From NCBI GenBank assembly GCA_018262195.1, contig JAGTRS010000013.1:1-64000 (forward strand): DNA of 64,000 nt, written 5' to 3'. The DNA is from Pseudomonadota bacterium. Lineage in GTDB: Bacteria; Pseudomonadota; Gammaproteobacteria; Burkholderiales; Rhodocyclaceae. This document shows positions 19,047-28,985 of the stretch, piece by piece (the stretch's first letter is position 1; each line of letters begins with the position of its first letter). Both the position numbers and the translations under genes were made by a program. The notes below the pieces were generated by a model, which saw only the letters and a list, made by a program, of their open reading frames with translations, was not told where the DNA came from and ran no database searches.

Positions 19047-19883
19047 TTATAAATGGGCGCCTGAAACTCGGTCGATACCAGCCAGGTCGGGAAAAGTAAT
19101 CGCGTCTTTGAACCCGGCGGCAGCCAATAAGTTCCGGCTTGCCTCGCCCTGGTCGTAGCCATGCTCGAAAAGCAGCCAGCCCCCAGGCTTCAGACAGACC
19201 GGCGCATCGGCCACGATGCGCCGGATGCAGGCCAGACCGTCAGCACCATCGGTCAGTGCCATCTGCGGCTCGAAAGGCAGGCCATTCAGGGCCAGATGCG
19301 GATCGCCATCGGCGACATAGGGGGGATTCGAGACGATCACATCGAAACGCTCGCCTGCGACCGGGGCCAACCAGTCTCCCTGGCGAAACTCGACCGCCGC
19401 CCCGAGACGCCCGGCATTGTTGCGCGCCACTGAAATCGCAGCTGATGACAGATCTGCGGCCAGAACCGTGGCCGACGGACATTCCAGCGCAAGCGAAATG
19501 GCGATAATGCCGGAGCCGGTACCAAGGTCGATAACGCGCGGCGCGGGCAGGCGATGCATTCGCTCAAGCGCCAGGTCGATCAGAATCTCGGTTTCGGGAC
19601 GTGGAATCAGGACACTCGGGGAGACCTGGAACAAGCGGCCGCGAAACGCCGCCTCGCCCATGACATAGGCAAGCGGCTCACCAGAAGCACGCCGGAGGAG
19701 GCAATGATCGAACGCCTCTTGCGCCGCGATATCCAACGAGCGCTCGGGCGCCATCAAAAGGTCGGCATGGCTGCAAGCAGCAACAAATTCCAGCAACAAA
19801 CGGGCATCCAGACGCGCCGATTCGATGCCGGCTTCGGCAAGCAGTTGTTGGCCTTTACGCCAGTTTTCTCCTAGAGAAGGCAC
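19047..19883 (-). CDS. prmC: PrmC, release-factor glutamine methyltransferase
   Basis: The enzyme methylates the glutamine of the GGQ motif in release factors. The 278 residues show the SAM motif VIDLGTGSGIIAISLA, the catalytic NPPY in VIVSNPPYV, and the N-terminal helical release-factor-binding domain. The start is a GTG with GGAG about 9 bp upstream. prmC usually follows prfA; here about 5 kb with a TonB receptor and PEP-CTERM genes separates them, and a terminator lies directly upstream of prmC. Confidence 0.96.
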   Translation of the reverse strand: MPSLGENWRKGQQLLAEAGIESARLDARLLLEFVAACSHADLLMAPERSLDIAAQEAFDHCLLRRASGEPLAYVMGEAAFRGRLFQVSPSVLIPRPETEILIDLALERMHRLPAPRVIDLGTGSGIIAISLALECPSATVLAADLSSAAISVARNNAGRLGAAVEFRQGDWLAPVAGERFDVIVSNPPYVADGDPHLALNGLPFEPQMALTDGADGLACIRRIVADAPVCLKPGGWLLFEHGYDQGEASRNLLAAAGFKDAITFPDLAGIDRVSGAHL

Positions 19884-19905
19884 GAATCAATGCTCCAACG
19901 CAAAC

Positions 19906-19928
19906 GAAAAAGGCCGCCCAAGCGACCT
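19906..19928 (-). terminator. Minus-strand terminator after the TonB receptor gene
   Basis: On the minus strand, AGGTCGC-TTGG-GCGGCCT forms a 7-bp stem with one G-T pair, followed by five T residues. It lies between the receptor stop (19985) and the prmC start (19883), which leaves only about 22 bp for a separate prmC promoter. Confidence 0.65.
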
Positions 19929-19984
19929 CCTTCATTATAACGGCAGCACGAATCCCACTCGAAAATGCTTCCGCGAAATTGCCT

Positions 19985-22288
19985 TCAGAACGAGAGGTTA
20001 AGCGCCACATTCAATGAACGACCGCGCCCGGGAACGACCATGCCCCATGGCACACCACTGATGGTCATGGAATTTCCCTGACCGACATAGGCCCCGCCCA
20101 GCGGCAGATAGTAGAACTTGTCGAACAGATTCTCGATGGCCAGATCTATGCGCGCATGCTTCCACTCATAACTGCTGCGCAGATTGAAGAGCGTATAGCC
20201 CGGCGTCTCGACTTCGTTTCTGACCTGTGATGTCTTGTGTTTGCCGCCTACGGCATGCATTTCCAGCGTATTCGTCAGACCGGCAAATCTATGCACCAGT
20301 GCCAGCTTCGCGTTCAGCGGCATGATGTGATACAGGTTGTCGCCGGTCGTCCGATTCTCGCCACGGACGTAGCTGACCATGGCGTTGATCGACAGGTTTC
20401 CAAGCCCCTCGCCGCGAGCAAGCAGTCGCTGACCTGACAAATCAAGGCCATAAAGCATCGCGGATTGATTCGCGTAGCGCAGCTTGACGTAACTGTTCGT
20501 CGTTGTTGCATTTGCCGCCGTACATTGCGTATTCATGGCCTGCGTGCAACGCTGCGCGTCAATGTAGTCATCAACGTAGGTCAGATAGGCTGTTGCCTTC
20601 ATCCCCCATCTTTCACGCTCAGGATCGTGCCAGTCACCCGTCGTGCTGATCGTATGGGCAACCTCCGGTCGCAAATCCGGATTGCCGATATAGGCATTGC
20701 CATCGCCGACAAAGTTGTTCATGAGCGCCGCCATCGAGTTGTAGGACCAGGGATAGCGCTCATAAAGATTGGGCGAGCGGGTTTTGCGAGCGATGCCCAA
20801 ATCGTAGTTTTGCGATTGATCCGGGGTGAAACGAAGTAAGGCCATCGCATCGATGTGCTCGTCCTTGCGCTCATGGTCGATGGCATTGAAGCTCGCAGCA
20901 TCGCCGGAATAGCTGTTGCTATACCCTTGGGCTCGTCCGGCATCGGCACGAACACGATCATAGCGAGCGCCAATCAGGCTCATCCACTCGGATGTCCAGT
21001 TGGCCTCCCATTCCGAGAAATAGCCGATTCGGTCACGCTTGCCGTCCCGGATATTCCAGAAATCGTTGCAGCACATCGAAATACCGGCATTGATCGGTGG
21101 CCACCAGTCGGCAAGGCGATATTTCTGAAAATCCGTCCCCAAACGAAGAAGGTGCGAATCCGACAAATTGATGCTGGCTTTGAGCACTCCACCATCGGTA
21201 CTCGCCACGGTATCCATGGGCATCAGCATCCCGAAAAAGCGATCCTGGATGTAATCCATGTGATGCCGCAAATGCTGATGAAAGTAGCGCCCCTCCAGCT
21301 CCCCCCAATCGTAGCGCCCAAGGTAGGAAAGACTGCTCGTCCGATTGACGTTGGAAGGCTTCTTTTTATCGATACTGTAGTCCAGAGGATCGCTCGGCGA
21401 AGGCACGCTGGAAATCATGTCCATGCGCTGGTTCGGAAATCCTTCATAGTCGATTTTTTGTTCGCCGTAACTGAACTGGAACAAGTGATCCCGCTGCGGT
21501 CGCCAGGCCAGTCTGAAGTCCTCATTGACCGATCCCCAGTACTCGGAAACCGCGACGACGTTGTCCTTGATCGGATTTTCGCTAATGGTTTTCCAGACGC
21601 CCGGCTTTTTGAAATCGCTGGCAGCCCAATAATTGTCGGACTCTGAAAACGAACGGGCGTAGCTGAAACTCAGTGTCTGTGTCGCCAAGGTCGCGGCCAC
21701 GTTGTTTCCGTTGGCGTGACCATTGCTGCGATAAAAGGCCCCTATCTGTCCGCTCACAAAATAGTCTTCGTCGCCAGCCGCGAACTTCGGTGGCTGGGGT
21801 TTGACCAGAATACTGCCACCGATGCTGTCACCGCCGATGCTGACTGGCGCAATGCCCGCGTACACCTCGATACTGGCCACCCGCGACGGATCGATGAACG
21901 ACATGGCCGGGTTCATGTGGTTGGGGCAGGCAGTCATCAAATCCATCCCGTCCACCTGGGTTCTCAACCGGTCGTCGGCGATTCCCTGGACCACCGGCAG
22001 GCTCGAAATGCCCCCCGCACCGTAGGTACTCACCCCGGGAATATTTTCAAGCAGGCGTGCGGTATCGCTCGTATTGGCGCGTTCCGCCTTGAGCACTCGC
22101 CGATCAAGGCTGCGTGCGCCGACAGGCTGCTCCACGAATCGGCTTCCGTTGACCGTGACGGTATCCATCACGGTCAACGAATCGACAGCCTCTCCGGCCG
22201 GCGCAGTCGCCTCATCGGCCAAGGCGATCAACGGCAGGCAAGCCAGAAAGACGACGGCTGCCTCGTTCATTTTCATATTGCAGGACAT
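19985..22288 (-). CDS. TonB-dependent outer-membrane receptor, OprC/NosA-like (probable copper)
   Basis: The 767-residue receptor has a short signal peptide, a plug domain from about residue 41 (DTVTVNGSRF, then VVQGIADDRLRTQVDGMD) and a long beta-barrel ending in the aromatic NVALNLSF tail. The plug contains CPNHM (Cys121, Met125), a CxxxM arrangement, and a loop holds HHM (His342, Met344), an HxM arrangement. OprC, the copper receptor of Pseudomonas, binds copper through a CxxxM-HxM site, so copper import is a reasoned inference. Several Met residues follow the HxM. The ATG at 22288 lacks a clear ribosome-binding site. It is the third gene after two PEP-CTERM genes. Confidence 0.85.
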   Translation of the reverse strand: MSCNMKMNEAAVVFLACLPLIALADEATAPAGEAVDSLTVMDTVTVNGSRFVEQPVGARSLDRRVLKAERANTSDTARLLENIPGVSTYGAGGISSLPVVQGIADDRLRTQVDGMDLMTACPNHMNPAMSFIDPSRVASIEVYAGIAPVSIGGDSIGGSILVKPQPPKFAAGDEDYFVSGQIGAFYRSNGHANGNNVAATLATQTLSFSYARSFSESDNYWAASDFKKPGVWKTISENPIKDNVVAVSEYWGSVNEDFRLAWRPQRDHLFQFSYGEQKIDYEGFPNQRMDMISSVPSPSDPLDYSIDKKKPSNVNRTSSLSYLGRYDWGELEGRYFHQHLRHHMDYIQDRFFGMLMPMDTVASTDGGVLKASINLSDSHLLRLGTDFQKYRLADWWPPINAGISMCCNDFWNIRDGKRDRIGYFSEWEANWTSEWMSLIGARYDRVRADAGRAQGYSNSYSGDAASFNAIDHERKDEHIDAMALLRFTPDQSQNYDLGIARKTRSPNLYERYPWSYNSMAALMNNFVGDGNAYIGNPDLRPEVAHTISTTGDWHDPERERWGMKATAYLTYVDDYIDAQRCTQAMNTQCTAANATTTNSYVKLRYANQSAMLYGLDLSGQRLLARGEGLGNLSINAMVSYVRGENRTTGDNLYHIMPLNAKLALVHRFAGLTNTLEMHAVGGKHKTSQVRNEVETPGYTLFNLRSSYEWKHARIDLAIENLFDKFYYLPLGGAYVGQGNSMTISGVPWGMVVPGRGRSLNVALNLSF

Positions 22289-22304
22289 AGAATTTTCTAA
22301 CGGT

Positions 22305-22329
22305 AAACGGCCAGGAAACCTGGCCGTTT
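22305..22329 (-). terminator. Intercistronic hairpin between PEP-CTERM gene and TonB receptor
   Basis: Perfect 11-bp arms AAACGGCCAGG and complement surround a 3-nt loop. Only three T residues follow on the minus strand, so partial read-through into the receptor gene is likely. The hairpin could make receptor expression lower than that of the PEP-CTERM gene. Confidence 0.65.
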
Positions 22330-22356
22330 GCGAATACCGGTTGAAAGTCCGGAGGC

Positions 22357-23157
22357 TTATTTCTTGCGGCGACGAGCAACTCCACCAACGACTGCCAGGC
22401 CAGCCAGCAACATGGCGTAGGTTTCCGGCTCGGGAACCGCAGCCACGGCGGTAATGCTCTGCGACAGTGGCACGCCACTCATCGTCCCGACCGCGCCGTA
22501 GACCGACTCCGAGGTCGCCGTCATGCAAACGGCACCCATCATGCCGCCTGGTGCGCAGTCGGCATATGCCGTGCTGGCGAGGCCTTTGCTGCCAACCCTA
22601 GTCTTTTCGTCCCAGTTCAAGGTCAGCGGATTGCTGTCATTGTTCGCCGAGGACAGGCTGTATGGCACAAAGATCAGGGCATACGAGTTTTGGGTGGATT
22701 TTGCATAGTTCGACATGCGTGGACCGCCATCAAACACACCGCCAACATCGACACCATCGGCCGGCAACCAGGTGTTGCCCATGAAAGTGACCGTCGTATT
22801 TTTGGAGAAAACTGCAGCAAAGGTGCCGCCCAGGACCTCATCTTTCCAAGTCTGCAACTGATAGGTCAGCGGCACCTGCGTCTGATCGTAGTACGGCGCA
22901 TTCGGGCCGTTAACCGGCATCGGGAACACCCCGGTCATCGATTCGGTCAAGGTACCCGACAGATTGGTCACCGTATGGGTGACATCATCAAAGGTAAAAC
23001 TTCCCGTGAAAATCGTGTTCTTGGGTTGGGTATCCGGCTCGAACCAGGTGGTGACGACGTTGTAGGTATTGGATGCCGCGTGAGCCAGCGGTGCGCCGGC
23101 CAACAGGGCAAGCGCCGAAACGGCAAGCGCCAGATGGCGCTTTTTAGCTAATTGCAT
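22357..23157 (-). CDS. PEP-CTERM exported protein
   Basis: The 266-residue protein has a signal peptide (cleavage likely after LAHA, about residue 27) and a complete PEP-CTERM sorting tail: VPEPETYAM, a hydrophobic helix and a RRRKK end. Such proteins are cut by exosortase (EpsH/XrtA) and linked to exopolysaccharide. The mature part is Thr/Asn/Ser-rich and beta-like, with no named domain. A GGAG ribosome-binding site precedes the ATG. No exosortase gene is in the window. It sits just before the TonB receptor gene. Confidence 0.87.
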   Translation of the reverse strand: MQLAKKRHLALAVSALALLAGAPLAHAASNTYNVVTTWFEPDTQPKNTIFTGSFTFDDVTHTVTNLSGTLTESMTGVFPMPVNGPNAPYYDQTQVPLTYQLQTWKDEVLGGTFAAVFSKNTTVTFMGNTWLPADGVDVGGVFDGGPRMSNYAKSTQNSYALIFVPYSLSSANNDSNPLTLNWDEKTRVGSKGLASTAYADCAPGGMMGAVCMTATSESVYGAVGTMSGVPLSQSITAVAAVPEPETYAMLLAGLAVVGGVARRRKK

Positions 23158-23275
23158 GCAGTTCTCCTTTCGAGAGCAGGTTCAGGATTCGCCACAGTGA
23201 TGTGGTGCTTGCACACAGGCATGCCGATTTCACCGACACGCCTGCTCACAAGAAGGATGTGACCGGAACCCCGGG

Positions 23276-24124
23276 TCAAACCGCGCGACGGCGGCGGGCA
23301 ATTGCGCCGATCAGGCCGATACCGACCAGGAACATGGCATAGGTCTCAGGTTCGGGAACCGGCACGACAGCGGGGGCTTTCCAGGTCCAGCTCTCGACCG
23401 TGCTCTTGCCAACGGCGGAGGCCAGTTCGTTGCCCATGCTGTCGCCGATATACACCTTGTAGGTCGCCGAATAGAGGGCATTCGGGATCAGACTGGACTG
23501 GGCGACGGCGTAGACGTTGTGATCCATCTGGTAATCCCATTGCCACTTGCTCGAACTGCCCGCTGTGCCGAACAGGCCTTGGTAGGCGCCTATAGTCGGA
23601 TCGACGGTCGTCGTATTATTGGCATTGACACCGAACTTGCCGACTGCCTTGTAGGTTTCGAGGCCGGCCGATTGGTTCTGCAGTTCGATCCAGATGCTGG
23701 CACCGGCGCCGTAGGTCGTTTCAACATTGCTCTTGAGTGTCGCCGGCGCTGTACCTGCCCCGCCCCACCAGCCAAATTCGCGGCTGAATCCCTTGTTCTG
23801 AAGGACAGACCACGGCTGCGCCGGATCCCATTGGGCGAACGTTGTCGCTGCAACATCCGGATTCCCGGAAGCCAGCACATTGGTCGTCAGCGGCAGCGGA
23901 TTCGACGAGAAGCAGCCGCTGCTCCATCCCGGACAGCGCGGCAAGAAGGTACTTTGATCGACCATCGACAATGCACCAGCGCTGTCGAGTGAAATGGTCG
24001 CCATGACCATCGGCATCCAGGCCGGCGGCAGTGCATAATCCGCTTGGGCGGAAGTGGCGGCACCCACCAGGCCAGCGGCAAGCGTACCGACGAGCGCTGC
24101 ATGCTTAAGCGATTTGAATTGCAT
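23276..24124 (-). CDS. PEP-CTERM exported protein (second)
   Basis: The 282-residue protein has a signal peptide (cleavage near TSAQA) and a VPEPETYAMFLVG tail followed by an Arg-rich end. The mature domain is Trp/Asn/Ser-rich; no catalytic motif is evident. The ATG at 24124 has a GGGGAG ribosome-binding site. It is the first gene of the likely unit PEP-CTERM, PEP-CTERM, TonB receptor, so surface proteins and metal uptake may be expressed together. Confidence 0.86.
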   Translation of the reverse strand: MQFKSLKHAALVGTLAAGLVGAATSAQADYALPPAWMPMVMATISLDSAGALSMVDQSTFLPRCPGWSSGCFSSNPLPLTTNVLASGNPDVAATTFAQWDPAQPWSVLQNKGFSREFGWWGGAGTAPATLKSNVETTYGAGASIWIELQNQSAGLETYKAVGKFGVNANNTTTVDPTIGAYQGLFGTAGSSSKWQWDYQMDHNVYAVAQSSLIPNALYSATYKVYIGDSMGNELASAVGKSTVESWTWKAPAVVPVPEPETYAMFLVGIGLIGAIARRRRAV

Positions 24125-24452
24125 CAATACTCCCCTTTTAGGTTGCGATTCTTATTTCAGCCCAAACGGAAAAAGATGCATGTTCTGCAACGAAATTTCA
24201 GCAAAAAGCGCGCCTCCCGAAACTCGCTCTTTTGACCCATTTTGGCTGTTTTTTGATTATATCCACGGGCATTCCGCACCACACTGTGGCATTTTGTCGC
24301 ATCAAAACAGTAATTTGCGGATCAATATCACTCACCAGAATTAGATCAAATGTCATTAATCGACATAAAACACGAGGCAGGCAACACTACCTCCCAGAAA
24401 CCTCGCGCTTGCCAGATGAAATAGCACCCGGTCAGATCACCAGCTCCATGGA

Positions 24453-24489
24453 ATTTCAATTTTGGCGCTTTTTTCCGGTTGACCGTAAG
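24453..24489 (+). repeat. 37-bp dispersed repeat, copy C (intergenic)
   Basis: This copy contains AATTTTGGCGCTTTTTTCC followed by GGTTGACCGTAAG. It matches copy A in hemX at 33 of 37 positions by hand alignment. It lies between two minus-strand transcription units and is not translated. Confidence 0.8.
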
Positions 24490-24518
24490 AGGCGGCAAAA
24501 CAGCGCCACCCCAAAGCA

Positions 24519-24544
24519 AAACAGGCCGCAAAAGCGGCCTGTTT
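24519..24544 (-). terminator. Terminator downstream of the PEP-CTERM micro-gene
   Basis: Perfect 11-bp arms AAACAGGCCGC and complement flank an AAAA loop. The minus strand then reads TTTTG. The hairpin lies 31 bp beyond the stop of the 47-residue gene, which supports that gene being transcribed. Confidence 0.8.
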
Positions 24545-24575
24545 AATTTTCTGGAAGAGCCGGCAACCCCAATAA

Positions 24576-24719
24576 TCAATACGGCCCTGCGCGTCGTCGC
24601 AGCACAGCCCCGATAACACAAAGGCCGGCCAGCAACATGGCATAGGACTTCGGGTCGACGGCGCGGGCCAAAGCGTCAAAGGCTGCGGCAAGCATCGGTG
24701 AAAGCAGGATTTTCTTCAT
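24576..24719 (-). CDS. PEP-CTERM-only microprotein (47 aa)
   Basis: This short frame encodes MKKILLSPMLAAAF, a brief linker, then DPKSYAMLLAGL, a hydrophobic helix and a LRRRAGPY end. The second half aligns with the PEP-CTERM tails of the two neighbouring proteins, but the PEP core is replaced by DPK. Almost nothing remains between the N-terminus and the sorting tail. It may be a decayed PEP-CTERM gene or a real small membrane protein. It has a terminator but only a weak ribosome-binding site. Confidence 0.55.
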   Translation of the reverse strand: MKKILLSPMLAAAFDALARAVDPKSYAMLLAGLCVIGAVLRRRAGPY

Positions 24720-24823
24720 GGCAATATCCGGCAAATGGTCGATGCCGGTTTATTGGTCGGTCGCGAATCGCGCCGCGAAAAATCTTTCACAAAACCGCGC
24801 AGAATCCTTGCGGCTCGGGGGAT

Positions 24824-25909
24824 TTAGCCGTTCGTCTCGGCCAGCTCTGCCAGCAGGTCGGCCTGATGTTCGGCGGCCAGCGCGTCGAGCAACTCATCCA
24901 TGTCGCCATCCATGATGGCGGCAATCTTGTACAGGGTCAGGTTGATGCGGTGATCGGTAATCCGCCCCTGCGGGAAGTTGTAGGTCCTGATCCGTTCCGA
25001 GCGGTCGCCCGAACCGATCAGGCTCTTGCGGGTGCTCGAGATATGCGCCTGCTGGGCACGCACCTGGACATCCTTGATGCGCGCCGCCAGAACCCGCATG
25101 GCGGACGCCTTGTTGGCGTGCTGTGAGCGGCCGTCCTGGCACTCGGCGACAATGCCGGTCGGAAGGTGCGTGATGCGCACGGCCGAGTCGGTCTTGTTGA
25201 TGTGCTGGCCGCCGGCGCCGGAGGCACGGAAGGTGTCGATGCGCAAGTCGGCCGGATTGAGGTTGACGTCCTCGACCTCGTCGGCTTCCGGCATCACCGC
25301 GACCGTGCAGGCGGAGGTGTGGATTCGCCCCTGCGTTTCCGTCTCGGGCACGCGCTGAACGCGATGACCGCCGGATTCGAACTTCAGGCGAGAGTAGGCG
25401 CCATTGCCGGCCAGACGGCAGATGATTTCCCGATAGCCGCCCAGTTCCGATTCGTTCGCCGACATGATTTCGACCTGCCAGCGCTGGCGCTCGGCGTAGC
25501 GCGAGTACATGCGAAAGAGGTCGCCGGCAAACAGCGCCGACTCGTCGCCCCCGGTGCCCGCGCGAATTTCGAGCAAAACGCTGCGCTCATCGTTGGGGTC
25601 TTTGGGCAACAGCAGCTTCTGCAATTCTATTTCCAGTTCCGGCAAGCGCGCCTTGGCTGCCGCAATCTCTTCCTCGGCGAAGTCGCGCATTTCCGGGTCG
25701 TCGCGCATCGCTTCCGCCTCGGCCAGATCGCTCTCGGCCTGGCGGAAGGCATTGAAATGAGCGATCACCGGCTCGATTTCCGAACGCTCGCGCGACAACT
25801 TGCGGAACTGATCCATGTCCCCCGCCGTGCTCGGCGCCGACAACATGCGGTCAATTTCATCGAGGCGATCGACCAGCAACTCCAGTTTTTGGCGAATACT
25901 CGATTTCAT
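24824..25909 (-). CDS. prfA: PrfA, peptide chain release factor 1
   Basis: The 361-residue release factor reads UAG and UAA. The GGQ motif that triggers peptide release lies in [18 protein letters not shown], and the PxT-type stop-codon-recognition region precedes it. All domains are present. It lies apart from hemA and prmC, which normally flank it. Confidence 0.98.
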   Translation of the reverse strand: MKSSIRQKLELLVDRLDEIDRMLSAPSTAGDMDQFRKLSRERSEIEPVIAHFNAFRQAESDLAEAEAMRDDPEMRDFAEEEIAAAKARLPELEIELQKLLLPKDPNDERSVLLEIRAGTGGDESALFAGDLFRMYSRYAERQRWQVEIMSANESELGGYREIICRLAGNGAYSRLKFESGGHRVQRVPETETQGRIHTSACTVAVMPEADEVEDVNLNPADLRIDTFRASGAGGQHINKTDSAVRITHLPTGIVAECQDGRSQHANKASAMRVLAARIKDVQVRAQQAHISSTRKSLIGSGDRSERIRTYNFPQGRITDHRINLTLYKIAAIMDGDMDELLDALAAEHQADLLAELAETNG

Positions 25910-26042
25910 AGAAATTCAGCAGGCAGATATGGGAACAAGGGGGCGTAATGTTACCCGAGAACACCTCTCGTCGGCGATGAAAGGCAATTGCCATACAAAG
26001 ATTCGACAAGCATAATTGGCCGATTGCGGATTTGACCACTCG

Positions 26043-27737
26043 ATGCCCCATATTCCTCATTCCATCATTGCGCTGGCAGCCACCCTGGAGTCGCGCTGGG
26101 AAAACTATCGGACGCAGGGTGACGTCGATCATTTCGTCGAATTCACACTCTCCCTCAACGGCCTGACCGAGCAACTCAATCGCCGCCACCTGCCGGGCCT
26201 CGTCCGCGCCTGCCAGGAACTGGAAAACACCGCGCTGACCCTGTTCGGCGACAGTTCGATGCACCCCATCCCGCGCGACCAGGCCAATGCCATCAGCCGC
26301 CAGCTGAGCATCATCCTGACCGAATTGCGGCGGCACGAAACGCCGGCCACGCTGACGCGGCGCCAGACGGATGACCCGGGCGACCGCGACAATGCCTGCC
26401 ACCAACCGCGGCTGGTGGTGATCGTTGGTCCGGCGCATCACGTGGCCACGCAGGCGTTGAGCGAGCAACTGAGCTTTTTTGGCTTCACGCCCAGGCAAAT
26501 TCGCTGGAACGAAATGCCGAACACCGATGAACCGCCGCTGGCCATCGTCTTCATTCCGGAACAGGAAGGCCGGGCTTACCCGCCCAATGCCGTGACCGGC
26601 ATCATGTCGCTGCGAACCGAGTTCCCGACCAGCTATTTCTATTGCCTGTCGGTACCTACCAACCTGCAGAGCATCGTCCTGCTCCAGCGTGCCGGCGCCG
26701 ATGCCTGCCTGCCACTTGGCAACAAGGTGAACGATGTCCTGTCACGCATTCTCGACCTGGCACAGACGCGCGAGCAGGAGATGCATCGCGTCCTGATCGT
26801 CGAGGATTCGGCAACGGCCATCGCCCACGTCCGCCGCTCGCTGTCCCAGCATGGCATCGACAGTCGCGCCATCAGCGATCCCCGGCTGCTGCTGGAAGTG
26901 GCCGCCGAGTACAAACCCGATGCCATCCTGATGGACATGTACATGCCCTTCTGCAACGGCGTTGAAGTGACCAGCGCATTGCGCCAGGTCCCCGAATACC
27001 ATTCCTTGCCCGTCATCTACCTGTCGAGCGAAAGCGACATCGCCCAGCAAGTCGAAGCCTTGCGCCTGGGCGGCGACCAGTTCCTGACCAAGCCGACCAA
27101 CCCCATCATCCTGGCGGCCGTCGTCAAGACCAAGATCGAGCGCTACCGGGAAATGCTCAGCTCAACCCGCCACGACAGCCTGACCGGCCTGTTCAACCAC
27201 GCCACGGCCAAGGACCAGATCGAACGCATGCTCTACGACGCCATGCCCGACGGTCGGCTGGTGGTCGCCATGATCGACATCGACCGCTTCAAATCGATCA
27301 ACGACCGCTTCGGTCACCCGGTCGGCGACCAGGTCATCCGCAGCCTGGCCTGGCTGCTCCGCGGTCGCCTGCGCAACACCGACCTGATCGGACGCTATGG
27401 CGGCGAGGAGTTCATCGTCGCCCTGCCCGACACCGGGCTGGAGCGCGCCACGCAACTGCTTGACCAGATTCGCGAGGATTTTTCCACGCTGCCGCACGCG
27501 CACGCGCAGGGAACGGTTCGCGCCACATTCAGCTGCGGCGTCGCCGCACTGCCCAATTTCACCACGCCGTCCAGCATCATCGAGGCAGCCGACGCCGCCC
27601 TGCTGCATGCCAAGCGCAGCGGCCGCAACTGCCTGCTCGTCGCCACGCCGGACAACGAGCGTTCAGTCGTTTGTATGCAGATGGAACAGACGGCTCACCG
27701 CGGACTGCAATTCGGTCCGTTCGCCACCGTCAGCTGA
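26043..27737 (+). CDS. GGDEF response regulator (PleD-like diguanylate cyclase)
   Basis: The 564-residue protein has three parts. A conserved helical N-terminal region (about 1-125) and a degenerate receiver-like segment come first. A full receiver domain (phospho-acceptor Asp298 in [15 protein letters not shown]) is next. A GGDEF domain follows with an intact GGEEF motif at residues 453-457. It should make cyclic di-GMP when phosphorylated. ATG 26043 is chosen; a TTG at 26016 is possible. Its last 75 bp overlap the 3' end of hemA on the other strand. Confidence 0.9.
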   Translation: MPHIPHSIIALAATLESRWENYRTQGDVDHFVEFTLSLNGLTEQLNRRHLPGLVRACQELENTALTLFGDSSMHPIPRDQANAISRQLSIILTELRRHETPATLTRRQTDDPGDRDNACHQPRLVVIVGPAHHVATQALSEQLSFFGFTPRQIRWNEMPNTDEPPLAIVFIPEQEGRAYPPNAVTGIMSLRTEFPTSYFYCLSVPTNLQSIVLLQRAGADACLPLGNKVNDVLSRILDLAQTREQEMHRVLIVEDSATAIAHVRRSLSQHGIDSRAISDPRLLLEVAAEYKPDAILMDMYMPFCNGVEVTSALRQVPEYHSLPVIYLSSESDIAQQVEALRLGGDQFLTKPTNPIILAAVVKTKIERYREMLSSTRHDSLTGLFNHATAKDQIERMLYDAMPDGRLVVAMIDIDRFKSINDRFGHPVGDQVIRSLAWLLRGRLRNTDLIGRYGGEEFIVALPDTGLERATQLLDQIREDFSTLPHAHAQGTVRATFSCGVAALPNFTTPSSIIEAADAALLHAKRSGRNCLLVATPDNERSVVCMQMEQTAHRGLQFGPFATVS

Positions 27738-28913
27738 ATTGAGCGCCTGCATGGGCGCATGCAGCAACTTGTTGGTCAGTCGCTGCGAGAGGTGCTCGAG
27801 CACTTTTTCCGGCGCCTCGCCCTTGGCCAGGAGCTTCATTGCATGTTCCATCTCGTGCCGGCGCATGCGTTCGGCCGAGTCGCGCAGCGAGCGGATGACC
27901 GGCACGGTATCGCGCGATTCGAGCCAGCCGAGAAAATCCTGTACCCGGTTGGCGATGATGGCTTCGGCATCGATCACCGCGGCCTGACGCGACTCCAGAC
28001 CACTTTCGACGACCTGGGCCAGATCGTCGACCGTGTACAGGAACACGTCGTCCATTTTCCCGACTTCTTCCTCGATGTCGCGCGGCACGGCGAGGTCGAC
28101 CATGAACATCGGGCGATGACGACGCGCCTTGACGGCGCGCTCGACCATGCCCAGGCCGATGATCGGCAAGGGGCTGGCCGTGCAGGACACCACGATGTCG
28201 TGGGCGGCCAGATGCTCGCCCAGCTCATCAAGTCGGATTGCCATGCCGCCGTACTGTTCGGCCAGGGCACGACCACGCTCCAGGGTGCGATTGGCAATCG
28301 TCACCTGCTTGGGCTTGCCGGCGCAGAAGTGGGCTGCGCACAGCTCGATCATTTCGCCCGCCCCAATGAACAGGATGCGTTGCCCGGCGATCGATTCGAA
28401 GATGCGCTCGGCGAGATGGACACCGGCGGCAGCCATCGAAACGATATTGGCGCCGATGGCCGTGGTGCTGCGGACTTCCTTGGCGACCGAGAAGGAACGC
28501 TGGAAAAGCTTGTGCAACTGCGTGCCGAGCGTGCCGTTTTCTTCGGCGGCGCGCACCGCATCCTTCATCTGGCCGAGAATCTGCGGCTCGCCGATGACCA
28601 TCGAATCAAGGCCGCTGGCGACGCGGAAGGCGTGGCGAATGGCTTCCGGCTGATCGTGGGCGTAGACGTAGGGCGCCAGTTCGTCGCGGCTCACCTGGTG
28701 GTACTGCGCCAGCCAGTCGATGACGACTTCGGGCGATTCGGCTGAGCAGTAGATTTCGGTGCGATTGCAGGTAGACAGAATCGCCGCCTCGCGCACCGGG
28801 CGGTCGCGCGTCAGGTCGGCCAGCGCATGCGGCAGCTTGTCGGCGCCAAACGCCACGCGCTCGCGGATGGCGAGCGGCGCGGAATGATGGTTGATGCCGA
28901 GGGTAAAAATCAC
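27663..28913 (-). CDS. hemA: HemA, glutamyl-tRNA reductase
   Basis: The enzyme makes glutamate-1-semialdehyde from glutamyl-tRNA and so commits carbon to haem synthesis. The catalytic Cys lies in [13 protein letters not shown], and the NADPH-binding [13 protein letters not shown] motif and C-terminal dimerisation helix are present. I prefer the GTG at 28913, which gives the family-length N-terminus before LGINHHSAP; a TTG at 28931 is also open. The C-terminus ends inside the convergent GGDEF gene. Confidence 0.96.
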   Translation of the reverse strand: MIFTLGINHHSAPLAIRERVAFGADKLPHALADLTRDRPVREAAILSTCNRTEIYCSAESPEVVIDWLAQYHQVSRDELAPYVYAHDQPEAIRHAFRVASGLDSMVIGEPQILGQMKDAVRAAEENGTLGTQLHKLFQRSFSVAKEVRSTTAIGANIVSMAAAGVHLAERIFESIAGQRILFIGAGEMIELCAAHFCAGKPKQVTIANRTLERGRALAEQYGGMAIRLDELGEHLAAHDIVVSCTASPLPIIGLGMVERAVKARRHRPMFMVDLAVPRDIEEEVGKMDDVFLYTVDDLAQVVESGLESRQAAVIDAEAIIANRVQDFLGWLESRDTVPVIRSLRDSAERMRRHEMEHAMKLLAKGEAPEKVLEHLSQRLTNKLLHAPMQALNSADGGERTELQSAVSRLFHLHTND

Positions 28914-28985
28914 CGGATAGGGCTGGCGCAAATGAAATGGGGGCCGATTATAACACCCGCCCCTGCCGGCCTTATTTCTCTGGCA

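Larger units (their letters stand above)
24128..24575. other. Long intergenic stretch upstream of the PEP-CTERM operon
   Basis: I see no gene in these roughly 450 bases. They must hold the promoter of the PEP-CTERM/TonB unit at the low-coordinate end. They also contain dispersed-repeat copy C (24453-24489) and the terminator of the micro-gene (24519-24544). The first 250 bases are clearly more AT-rich than the flanking genes. Confidence 0.6.
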
